DNA of 64,000 bases, taken from Pseudomonas sp. S31. GTDB taxonomy: Bacteria > Pseudomonadota > Gammaproteobacteria > Pseudomonadales > Pseudomonadaceae. This document shows, piece after piece, positions 54,335 to 62,374 of the stretch. Below the pieces are notes generated by a model. It made no database searches. It was not told the origin of the DNA and saw only the letters and a list, made by a program, of their open reading frames with translations. The position numbers and the translations under genes are program-made. The first letter of the stretch is position 1, and each line of letters starts with the position of its first letter. Location: assembly GCF_016648105.1 (NCBI RefSeq), contig NZ_JACVVE010000020.1:1-64000 (forward strand). The letters run 5' to 3'.

Positions 54335-55741
54335 ATGTCGAAGTCGGTTCAACTCATCAAAGATCATGACGTCAAGTGGATTGATCTGCGTTTCACGGAC
54401 ACCAAGGGCACTCAGCATCACGTGACCATGCCAGCGCGTGATGGCCTGGACGAGGACTTCTTCGAAGTCGGCAAGATGTTCGACGGTTCCTCCATCGAGG
54501 GCTGGAAGGGCATCGAAGCTTCCGACATGATCCTGATGCCGGTCGACGAGACCGCCGTTCTGGACCCGTTCACCGAAGAGCCGACCCTGATCATCACCTG
54601 CGACATCGTAGACCCGGCGAGCATGCAGGGCTACGACCGCGACCCACGTGCCATCGCCAAGCGCGCCGAAGAGTACTTGAAGAGCACCGGCATCGGCGAC
54701 ACCGTCTTCGCCGGCCCAGAGCCTGAATTCTTCATCTTCGACGAAGTGAAGTTCCAGTCGGACATCTCCGGCTCGATGTTCAAGATCTTCTCCGAGCAAG
54801 GCTCGTGGATGACCGGCGCTGACGTGGAAGGCGGCAACAAGGGCCACCGTCCAGGCGTCAAAGGCGGCTACTTCCCGGTTCCGCCGTTCGATCACGACCA
54901 CGAAATCCGTACCGCCATGTGCAACGCTCTGGAAGAAATGGGCCAGACCGTTGAAGTCCACCACCACGAAGTGGCGACTGCCGGCCAGAACGAAATCGGC
55001 GTCAAGTTCAACACCCTGGTGAAGAAGGCTGACGAAGTACAGGCCCTGAAGTACGTCGTGCACAACGTTGCCGACGCCTACGGCCGTACCGCTACCTTCA
55101 TGCCGAAGCCTCTGTACGGCGACAACGGCTCGGGCATGCACGTGCACATGTCGATCTGGAAAGAAGGCAAGAACACCTTCTCCGGCGAAGGCTATGCCGG
55201 CCTGTCCGACACCGCCCTGTACTTCATCGGCGGTATCATCAAGCACGGTAAGGCCCTGAACGGCTTCACCAACCCGTCGACCAACTCCTACAAGCGTCTG
55301 GTCCCAGGCTTCGAAGCCCCGGTGATGCTGGCCTACTCGGCTCGCAACCGCTCCGCCTCGATCCGTATTCCTTACGTCGGCAGCCCGAAAGCCCGCCGTA
55401 TCGAAGCACGCTTCCCGGACCCATCGGCCAACCCGTACCTGGCCTTCGCGGCCCTGCTGATGGCTGGCCTGGACGGCATCCAGAACAAGATCCACCCAGG
55501 CGATGCGGCCGACAAGAACCTGTACGACCTGCCACCTGAAGAAGCCAAGAACATTCCGCAAGTCTGCGGCAGCCTGAAAGAAGCTCTGGAAGAGCTGGAT
55601 AAAGGCCGTGCGTTCCTGACCAAGGGCGGCGTGTTCTCCGACGACTTCATCGATGCCTTCATCGAACTGAAGAGCGAAGAAGAAATCAAGGTCCGTACCT
55701 TCGTGCACCCACTGGAATACGAGCTGTACTACAGCTGCTGA
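54335..55741 (+). CDS. glnA: Glutamine synthetase, type I
   Basis: GlnA forms glutamine from glutamate, ammonia and ATP in a cytoplasmic dodecamer. The 468-aa protein has FDGSSIEGW, the Mg/glutamate-binding region PEPEFFIFDEV, the ATP motif KPLYGDNGSGMHVH, and the adenylylation site Tyr397 in KNLYDLPPEE, so activity is controlled by GlnE. A GGAGGA ribosome-binding site precedes the ATG. Upstream lie a sigma-54 promoter and NtrC sites; ntrBC is downstream, separated by one gene. Confidence 0.98.
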   Translation: MSKSVQLIKDHDVKWIDLRFTDTKGTQHHVTMPARDGLDEDFFEVGKMFDGSSIEGWKGIEASDMILMPVDETAVLDPFTEEPTLIITCDIVDPASMQGYDRDPRAIAKRAEEYLKSTGIGDTVFAGPEPEFFIFDEVKFQSDISGSMFKIFSEQGSWMTGADVEGGNKGHRPGVKGGYFPVPPFDHDHEIRTAMCNALEEMGQTVEVHHHEVATAGQNEIGVKFNTLVKKADEVQALKYVVHNVADAYGRTATFMPKPLYGDNGSGMHVHMSIWKEGKNTFSGEGYAGLSDTALYFIGGIIKHGKALNGFTNPSTNSYKRLVPGFEAPVMLAYSARNRSASIRIPYVGSPKARRIEARFPDPSANPYLAFAALLMAGLDGIQNKIHPGDAADKNLYDLPPEEAKNIPQVCGSLKEALEELDKGRAFLTKGGVFSDDFIDAFIELKSEEEIKVRTFVHPLEYELYYSC

Positions 55742-55774
55742 TCCGGTCGGCCAGTACCACTGGCCCGAAGTAAG

Positions 55775-55802
55775 AAAAGGCCTCCCGCGTGGAGGCCTTT
55801 TT
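55775..55802 (+). terminator. Intrinsic terminator after glnA
   Basis: AAAAGGCCTCC-CGCGT-GGAGGCCTTTTT is a perfect stem with a T-run, 34 bases after the glnA stop. It separates glnA from downstream genes. Confidence 0.9.
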
Positions 55803-55887
55803 CGTTCAAGCGGCTCAGACCTTGCTGACATCGTCCAGCGTCATTACCGCGCAGGGTATACGGTCCATCCTTCAACGGAGCCACACC

Positions 55888-56808
55888 ATGCGCGCCCCCC
55901 TACCTATCGCCCTCATTGCCGTCGCCCTACTCGCCGGCTGCAGCGCCAGCCCCTCCGAGGCCGGCAAGGTACAGTCCGAAGTACTGTACCGCACCAGCGC
56001 CAGCTGGGATGGCACTCCCTACCCCGCCTACCCCGAAGGCCAACCCGTGCTGTCCCTGGTGAAAGTCAGCATTCCGGCCAATACCACCCTCGACTGGCAC
56101 TGTCACCAGGGCTTCAACCTGGGTTATCTGGCCGAAGGTAAACTCGAAGTGGAAACCCGCGACGGCAAGCAGATTCACCTCAAGGCCGGCGACACCCTGG
56201 CCGAGCTCGTCAACGAAGTGCACCGGGGCCACACCCGCGAACAAGCGGCCACGGTGATGGTGTTCCACGCAGCCACCGAGCAACTCGCCTTTTCCACCCC
56301 TGAAGCCCAATGCCCAAAGCCTTTCAATGCTGACGACAGTGCACTGAACACGCTGCTCAAAGGCATAGAGCAACGCCTGACCACCGCCCAGGACGTAGCA
56401 CTGCACAAATGGGACAACGCCCAGCCGGTGTACGCGCAACAGCGTGAACGACAGGTGCTGGCCAACGTTCGCAATAACGCCTGGCGTTACCAACTCACAC
56501 CAGAACGCGCCCAGGCTTTCTTCGCCGACCAGATCGAAGCACACAAGATGGTGCAATACAGCTTGATCAACCGCTGGCAGGTGCGAGGCGAAGCCCCGGA
56601 CACCCCTCGCCGCGACCTGGAGCAAGCGGTCCGCCCCCAGCTCGACGACCTGCAAGCCGTCCTGTTGCAAAATCTCGCCAACTTCGACAATGCCTACCGA
56701 CCCGATTGCGCCAGCAGGCTCGCAGCCACCATCGATGCCCGGGCAACGGACCCGGGACTGAAACAGGCCCTCGTGCGCGCCACCGGGCAACTGTGCCAAA
56801 CCCCCTGA
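55888..56808 (+). CDS. Secreted lipoprotein fusion of cupin and AroQ-gamma chorismate mutase domains
   Basis: A 306-aa protein. A lipoprotein signal peptide ends in LLAGC (Cys18). A cupin domain follows (about 45-130) with WHCHQGFNLGYLAEGKLEV and HRGHT giving likely metal-binding His71 and His73. The C-terminal part (about 148-305) looks like a periplasmic monofunctional chorismate mutase (AroQ gamma): LLKGIEQRL with Arg163, Lys174 in VALHKWDNAQP, Arg186 in AQQRERQVL, and FFADQIEAHKMVQYSLINRW with Glu217. Catalytic assignments are by pattern only. A secreted chorismate mutase is known in some pathogens, but a cupin fusion is unusual. It sits alone between glnA and ntrB, its 3' end next to an NtrC-like site. 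The ATG at 55888 has CGGAG upstream. Confidence 0.75.
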   Translation: MRAPLPIALIAVALLAGCSASPSEAGKVQSEVLYRTSASWDGTPYPAYPEGQPVLSLVKVSIPANTTLDWHCHQGFNLGYLAEGKLEVETRDGKQIHLKAGDTLAELVNEVHRGHTREQAATVMVFHAATEQLAFSTPEAQCPKPFNADDSALNTLLKGIEQRLTTAQDVALHKWDNAQPVYAQQRERQVLANVRNNAWRYQLTPERAQAFFADQIEAHKMVQYSLINRWQVRGEAPDTPRRDLEQAVRPQLDDLQAVLLQNLANFDNAYRPDCASRLAATIDARATDPGLKQALVRATGQLCQTP

Positions 56809-56817
56809 ACCCTCTAT

Positions 56818-56832
56818 GCTCTATATTGGTGC
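56818..56832 (+). promoter_or_regulatory. NtrC-binding site upstream of ntrB
   Basis: GCTCTATATTGGTGC differs by one base from the classical enteric glnA enhancer GCACTATATTGGTGC. It overlaps the left arm of a longer inverted repeat (56828-56862). Confidence 0.7.
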
Positions 56833-56862
56833 ATTCATCGGCCAAACGCCCTTGAATGCACC
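56828..56862. promoter_or_regulatory. 10-bp inverted repeat before ntrB
   Basis: GGTGCATTCA (56828-56837) and TGAATGCACC (56853-56862) are perfect arms with a 15-base spacer. No T-run follows, so it is more likely a protein-binding or mRNA-stabilising element than a terminator. Half-sites GGTGC/GCACC match NtrC half-sites. Confidence 0.55.
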
Positions 56863-56960
56863 CCATAACAGGTCATGAGCAACCAATGACCGGTGGTTTC
56901 TGGTCCGAATTTGCGCATATCCAGGGGTTCCTCGGCCAATTCCGCTTCTTTTCGGAGCCT

Positions 56961-56976
56961 TGGTTTGTTTCTTGCA
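56961..56976 (+). promoter_or_regulatory. Possible sigma-54 promoter of ntrBC
   Basis: TGGTTTG-TTTC-TTGCA has correct -24 GG/-12 GC spacing and a good -12 box, with a weaker -24 box. It lies 97 bases before ntrB and 129 bases after the NtrC-like site. Confidence 0.5.
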
Positions 56977-57072
56977 GTTTCTCAAGAAGAGACTGGCATC
57001 TGCGGATCGTCCGCGCGCCCGGCCCTGGCCGGGCCATGCCTGACAAGCGCCAAAAGAGGTCGACGACGCCTT

Positions 57073-58154
57073 ATGACCATCAGCGATGCACAGCACCGTC
57101 TGCTCCTGGATAACCTGACCACCGCGACGCTCCTGCTCAACGCCGAACTGCGACTGGAATACATGAACCCGGCCGCGGAAATGCTCCTGGCCGTCAGCGG
57201 CCAGCGTAGCCACGGGCAGTTCATCAGCGAGCTGTTCACCGAATCCAACGAAGCGCTCAACTCGCTGCGCCAGGCGGTGGAACAGGCGCACCCGTTCACC
57301 AAGCGCGAGGCACAACTGACCTCGCTGACCGGGCAGCCCATCACCGTCGACTATGCCGTGACGCCGATCCTGCACCAGGGCAACACCCTGCTCCTGCTGG
57401 AAGTGCATCCGCGCGACCGGCTGCTGCGCATCACCAAGGAAGAAGCCCAGCTGAGCAAGCAGGAAACCACCAAGATGCTGGTGCGCGGCCTGGCCCACGA
57501 GATCAAGAACCCGCTCGGCGGCATCCGTGGCGCGGCGCAACTGCTCGCCCGTGAATTGCCCGACGACGGTCTGCGCGACTACACCAACGTGATCATCGAA
57601 GAAGCTGACCGCCTGCGTAACCTGGTCGACCGTATGCTGGGTTCGAACAAGCTGCCTTCCCTGGCCATGACCAACATCCACGAAGTGCTGGAGCGGGTCT
57701 GCAGCCTGGTCGAGGCGGAAAGCCAGGGCTGCATCACTTTGGTGCGTGACTACGACCCGAGCCTGCCGGACGTGCTGATCGACCGCGAGCAGATGATCCA
57801 GGCGGTGCTCAACATCGTTCGCAACGCCATGCAGGCGATCAGCTCGCAGAACGAACTGCGCCTGGGCCGCATCACCTTGCGCAGCCGCGCGATGCGCCAA
57901 TTCACCATCGGCCATGTGCGCCACCGCCTGGTGGCCCGTGTCGAGATCATCGACAACGGCCCAGGCATTCCTGCGGAACTGCAGGACACTCTCTTCTATC
58001 CCATGGTCAGCGGACGCCCGGATGGCACCGGGCTGGGCCTGGCCATTACCCAGAACATCATCAGCCAGCACCAGGGCCTGATCGAGTGTGAAAGCCACGC
58101 AGGGCACACCGCCTTCTCGATCTTCCTGCCCCTGGAACAAGGAGCCACCGCCTC

Positions 58155-58158
<4 letters not shown>
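57073..58158 (+). CDS. ntrB: Nitrogen regulation sensor kinase NtrB
   Basis: NtrB (GlnL) is the cytoplasmic histidine kinase/phosphatase that controls NtrC under the influence of PII. The 361-aa protein has an N-terminal PAS domain (about 5-110), the H-box GLAHEIKNPLGG with the phospho-accepting His near residue 140, N-box NIVRNAMQAI, G1 IDNGPGIP and G2 DGTGLGLAI. The ATG at 57073 (MTISDAQHRLL) gives the standard length. The stop overlaps ntrC by ATGA. Confidence 0.97.
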
Positions 58159-59591
<1,433 letters not shown>

Positions 59592-59613
59592 TCCCTAGGC
59601 AGCCTGCCCTGAC

Positions 59614-59677
59614 GCATTCGCGGGTAAACCCGCTCCTACACGGCATCGTCTGTAGGAGCGGGTTTACCCGCGAATGC
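59614..59677. repeat. REP palindrome pair after ntrC
   Basis: Inverted REP units (CGCATTCGCGGGTAAACCCGCTCCTACA and its inverse) lie 23 bases after the ntrC stop, between ntrC and the nrsZ enhancer. Confidence 0.9.
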
Positions 59678-59690
59678 GTTCAGGGCTCCA

Positions 59691-59707
59691 TGCACTGATG
59701 TTGTGCT
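59691..59707 (+). promoter_or_regulatory. NtrC enhancer site upstream of nrsZ
   Basis: GCAC (59692-59695), 7 bases, GTGC (59703-59706) reproduces the NtrC dyad. It lies about 85 bases upstream of the sigma-54 promoter at 59790. Confidence 0.65.
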
Positions 59708-59789
59708 TCACGCACCCCGCTAAGGCACAAATCCCCTCAAAACCTGGCCAAATCACCTGCAAACGCCGTGTTTACAGGGTTTTCAAAGT

Positions 59790-59805
59790 TGGCACGCCAC
59801 CTGCA
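59790..59805 (+). promoter_or_regulatory. Sigma-54 promoter of nrsZ
   Basis: TGGCACG-CCAC-CTGCA matches the sigma-54 consensus at all but one position. Transcription would start near 59815. Confidence 0.85.
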
Positions 59806-59815
59806 ATAAGTACTG

Positions 59816-59932
59816 TATCTCCAGTTTTGGGGGCCTCGGTACAGGCAGGCCGGGTGAACCCCCCTTTTATTCGCAGTACGCCGTTTTGGGGACCTCGGTA
59901 CAGGCAGGCCGGGAAATCCCCTCTTTTATTCG
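59816..59932 (+). ncRNA. nrsZ: Nitrogen-regulated small RNA NrsZ, two-module form
   Basis: The locus matches the NrsZ small RNA of Pseudomonas: it lies directly after ntrC, has a sigma-54 promoter with an NtrC site, and consists of tandem stem-loop modules. Two 49-base modules (59825-59873 and 59884-59932, period 59) share TTTTGGGG, CCTCGGTACAGGCAGGCC and a C-rich 3' arm, then TTTTATTCG. Each folds as an outer G/C-run stem around an inner GGCCT/AGGCC-like stem. In P. aeruginosa NrsZ is processed into modules and affects motility and rhamnolipid synthesis; targets here are unknown. The last module ends in the 3' end of the convergent membrane-protein gene. Confidence 0.8.
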
Positions 59933-60363
59933 TGCAGCCTCACCTGCACACGCCAACGCCCAGCGTCCTCTGCACCGGCCCACTCGGCGTGCAGGGGACG
60001 CGCGGCAACCACCGTCAGCAACAACCCTTCCTTGCTCCTGCGCAGTTGCCAAGCCACCGGCTTGCCCTGCAAGTCGAGCTGCCCGCGCTGCACCTTGCCC
60101 TCGGCCTCGAACAACAGCGCCACGGTACCTTCCACGTTTTCGCCATGCAGCCTGGGTTCTTCGTTGAACCACAGGTCCAGGCCATCCTGCACCACCGCCA
60201 CCTGCTCCAGCATGCGCTCATCAGGGGCAGTAAGGCGGCCGATCATCAGACCTACCAGCATGCCGAAAATGGCCAACGAAAACAGCACGCGCGGCCAAGC
60301 CTTCGAACGCTCGTCCGGTTCGAGGGTAGAATGCTCGTCATCTTCACGCTTGGAGCCGTGCAT
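59926..60363 (-). CDS. Hypothetical single-pass membrane protein
   Basis: A 145-aa protein of unknown function. It has a charged N-terminal cytoplasmic stretch (about 1-22), one transmembrane helix (VLFSLAIFGMLVGLMIGRL, about 26-44) and a C-terminal domain (about 55-145) rich in beta-strand pattern, likely periplasmic. The start codon overlaps the trmL ATG on the other strand, and the stop overlaps the end of the nrsZ repeat. No family recognised. Confidence 0.75.
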   Translation of the reverse strand: MHGSKREDDEHSTLEPDERSKAWPRVLFSLAIFGMLVGLMIGRLTAPDERMLEQVAVVQDGLDLWFNEEPRLHGENVEGTVALLFEAEGKVQRGQLDLQGKPVAWQLRRSKEGLLLTVVAARPLHAEWAGAEDAGRWRVQVRLHE

Positions 60364-60823
60364 GTTTCACGTCATCCTTTTTCAACCTGAAATTCCGCCG
60401 AATACCGGCAATATCATTCGCCTCTGCGCCAACAGCGGTTGCGACCTGCACCTGATCGAGCCGATCGGCTTCGAACTGGATGACAAACGCCTACGCCGCG
60501 CTGGGTTGGACTACCATGAGTATGCCACGCTCAAGCGCCACGAAAGCCTGGCCGCATGCCTGGAAAGCCTGGGCAACCCGCGCCTGTTCGCCTTCACCAC
60601 CAAGGGCTCGCACGCCTTCCACGAAACCACCTACCGGCCCGGCGACGCCTTCCTGTTCGGGCCCGAGAGCCGCGGCCTGCCGGCCGAGGTGCTGGACAGC
60701 CTGCCAGGCGAGCAGCGCCTGCGCCTGCCGATGCGGCCGGGGTGCCGTAGCCTTAACCTGTCCAACACGGTGGCGGTGACCGTGTATGAGGCCTGGCGGC
60801 AGAATGGGTTTGCCGGGAGTTGA
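60362..60823 (+). CDS. trmL: tRNA (cytidine(34)-2'-O)-methyltransferase TrmL
   Basis: TrmL is a SPOUT methyltransferase that 2'-O-methylates the wobble base of leucine tRNAs. The 153-aa protein has PEIPPNTGNIIRLCAN, FLFGPESRGLP and RSLNLSNTVAVTVYEAW, the knot and SAM-binding motifs. The ATG at 60362 begins the well-conserved MFHVILFQPEIPPN. Its start overlaps the start of the divergent membrane-protein gene, so its promoter must lie within that gene. Confidence 0.96.
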   Translation: MFHVILFQPEIPPNTGNIIRLCANSGCDLHLIEPIGFELDDKRLRRAGLDYHEYATLKRHESLAACLESLGNPRLFAFTTKGSHAFHETTYRPGDAFLFGPESRGLPAEVLDSLPGEQRLRLPMRPGCRSLNLSNTVAVTVYEAWRQNGFAGS

Positions 60824-60840
60824 TCTACCGCCCGATGCGG

Positions 60841-60914
60841 CCCTTTCGCGGCTAAAGCCGCTCCTACAGGATGCGCACTGCTCGTGTAGGAGCGGCTTTA
60901 GCCGCGAAAGGGCC
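60841..60914. repeat. REP palindrome pair
   Basis: Inverted units of a REP variant (CTTTCGCGGCTAAAGCCGCTCCTACA) lie between the convergent trmL and secB genes, next to a terminator. Confidence 0.9.
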
Positions 60915-60926
60915 AGCACAGGCAAC

Positions 60927-60953
60927 AAAAAAGCGCCCCGAAAGGCGCTTTTC
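60927..60953. terminator. Bidirectional terminator between trmL and secB
   Basis: AAAAGCGCC and GGCGCTTTT form a 9-bp stem with A/T runs on both sides, ending both convergent transcripts. Confidence 0.88.
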
Positions 60954-60967
60954 TGAAACCAGCAAAC

Positions 60968-61459
60968 TTACTGCACGGTCGGCGCTTCGCCAGCTTCCTG
61001 CATGCGCTGCATCTCTTGCGCGTACAGGGCATCGAAGTTGACCGGCGACAGCATCAGTGCCGGGAACGAACCACGGGTCACCAGGCTGTCGAGGGTCTCA
61101 CGGGCGTACGGGAACAGGATGTTCGGGCAGAATGCGCCGAGGGTGTGACTCATCGAGGCCGCGTCGAGGTTCTTGATCAGGAAGATACCCGCCTGCTGCA
61201 CTTCGGCGATGAAGGCCACTTCGTCACCGTTCTTGACGGTGACCGACAGGGTCAGCACCACTTCGTGGAAGTCGCCTTCCAGGGCCTTTTGCTTGGTGTT
61301 CAGGTCCAGCGCGACGCTCGGCTCCCACTGCTGGCGGAAGATCTGCGGGCTCTTCGGTGCCTCGAACGACAGGTCGCGCACGTAGATGCGCTGCATGGAG
61401 AACTGTGGGCTGTTGTCGTCTTCGGTGGCAGCAGCGCCGTTGGTCTGTTGGTCAGTCAT
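60968..61459 (-). CDS. secB: Protein-export chaperone SecB
   Basis: SecB is the tetrameric cytosolic chaperone that keeps precursors unfolded for SecA. The 163-aa protein has the conserved FSMQRIYVRDLSFEAP start of the core, LNTKQKAL, QQAGIF, and CPNILFPYARE. A short acidic N-terminal extension is normal for pseudomonads. It follows grxC and the rhodanese gene on the minus strand, an arrangement conserved with enterobacterial yibN-grxC-secB. Confidence 0.97.
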   Translation of the reverse strand: MTDQQTNGAAATEDDNSPQFSMQRIYVRDLSFEAPKSPQIFRQQWEPSVALDLNTKQKALEGDFHEVVLTLSVTVKNGDEVAFIAEVQQAGIFLIKNLDAASMSHTLGAFCPNILFPYARETLDSLVTRGSFPALMLSPVNFDALYAQEMQRMQEAGEAPTVQ

Positions 61460-61498
61460 GGCAGATCCTTATCCTAATGTTTTTCAATGCAGAGCAAT

Positions 61499-61753
61499 TC
61501 AGGCCGCCAGCAGCGCGTCGAGCTTGCCGGCGCGCTCCAGGGCATAGAGGTCATCGCATCCACCGACGTGCGTGCTGCCGATCCAGATCTGCGGCACCGA
61601 TGTGCGGCCGGCCTTCTGGCTCATCTCGGCACGCACCTGCGGCTTGCCGTCGACCTTGATTTCTTCGAACGCCACGCCCTTGCTCTCGAGCAGGTACTTG
61701 GCGCGCATGCAGTAGGGGCAATAGTCGCTGGAATAGACGATGACAGGCTTCAT
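61499..61753 (-). CDS. grxC: Glutaredoxin 3
   Basis: An 84-aa dithiol glutaredoxin with the active-site motif CPYC (Cys12, Cys15), the cis-Pro motif TSVPQIW and the glutathione-binding GGCDD. It reduces disulfides and mixed glutathione disulfides in the cytoplasm. One base separates it from the upstream rhodanese gene and 39 bases from secB, so the three probably form an operon. Confidence 0.97.
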   Translation of the reverse strand: MKPVIVYSSDYCPYCMRAKYLLESKGVAFEEIKVDGKPQVRAEMSQKAGRTSVPQIWIGSTHVGGCDDLYALERAGKLDALLAA

Positions 61754-61754
61754 A

Positions 61755-62168
61755 TCACTTCACCAAAGGCAGGTTATCGGCTTTCCAGCTGGAAACACCA
61801 CCGCTGAGCTTGGCAGCGGTGTAGCCAGCCTTGAGCAGCTCGCGGCAGAGGGTGCCGGACTGCTGGCCCATCGCGTCGACGACGATCAGGGTCTTTTCCT
61901 TGTGCTTGTCCAGCTCGGTCATGCGGTTGACCAGCTTGTCCTGCGGGATGTTCAGCGCGCCGACGATGTGGCCGGTGGCGTATTCCTTGGCCGGGCGGAT
62001 GTCGATGACCACGGCCTTGTCGGCGTTGACCAGCGCGGTCAGCTGGCCGTTGCTCAGGCTCTGGCCGCCACGGCGGACTTCATTGATGAGCAGCAGGACC
62101 AGCAGAACAACGAAAATCGCGACCAGGATGTAGTGATCTGTCGCGAATTGAATCAGGTGAGCAACCAT
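61755..62168 (-). CDS. YibN-like membrane-anchored rhodanese-domain protein
   Basis: A 137-aa protein with one N-terminal transmembrane helix (about 12-30, ILVAIFVVLLVLLLI) and a cytoplasmic rhodanese-like domain (about 45-137) with VVIDIRPAKEYATGHIVGALNIP. The catalytic cysteine position of the CxxGxxS loop is Asp here (VVDAMGQQSG), as I recall for E. coli YibN, so it should not be a sulfurtransferase. The ATG at 62168 (MVAHLIQF) places the helix at the N-terminus. First gene of the yibN-grxC-secB group, divergent from gpmI. Confidence 0.9.
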   Translation of the reverse strand: MVAHLIQFATDHYILVAIFVVLLVLLLINEVRRGGQSLSNGQLTALVNADKAVVIDIRPAKEYATGHIVGALNIPQDKLVNRMTELDKHKEKTLIVVDAMGQQSGTLCRELLKAGYTAAKLSGGVSSWKADNLPLVK

Positions 62169-62374
62169 CAGCGGTGTTCCAGGCGATTGAAAATGCCGGC
62201 CAGTATACACAGCCCCCCAGTGCCACCAAAGCCCGACGGGCGGGCGGCAAAGGTACCTTCATGTTGCCAGGTTGTCCGCGCCGGTCGGCCGGCGGGACGA
62301 ATATTCGCCGTTGCTGGCGTATTTGCCCTAAAATGCGTGTCTTTATCATCTTTGAACAACCGTGAGTTTGATTG

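Noticed and set aside
59825..59932. Tandem 49-base repeats as a minisatellite or assembly duplication
   Set aside because: The two copies differ at several positions, keep paired arms, and sit behind a sigma-54 promoter, which fits a functional modular RNA.
59614..60914. Repeated palindromes as a CRISPR array
   Set aside because: The units are inverted REP pairs and the two nrsZ modules; spacing and number do not fit repeat-spacer structure and no cas genes are present.
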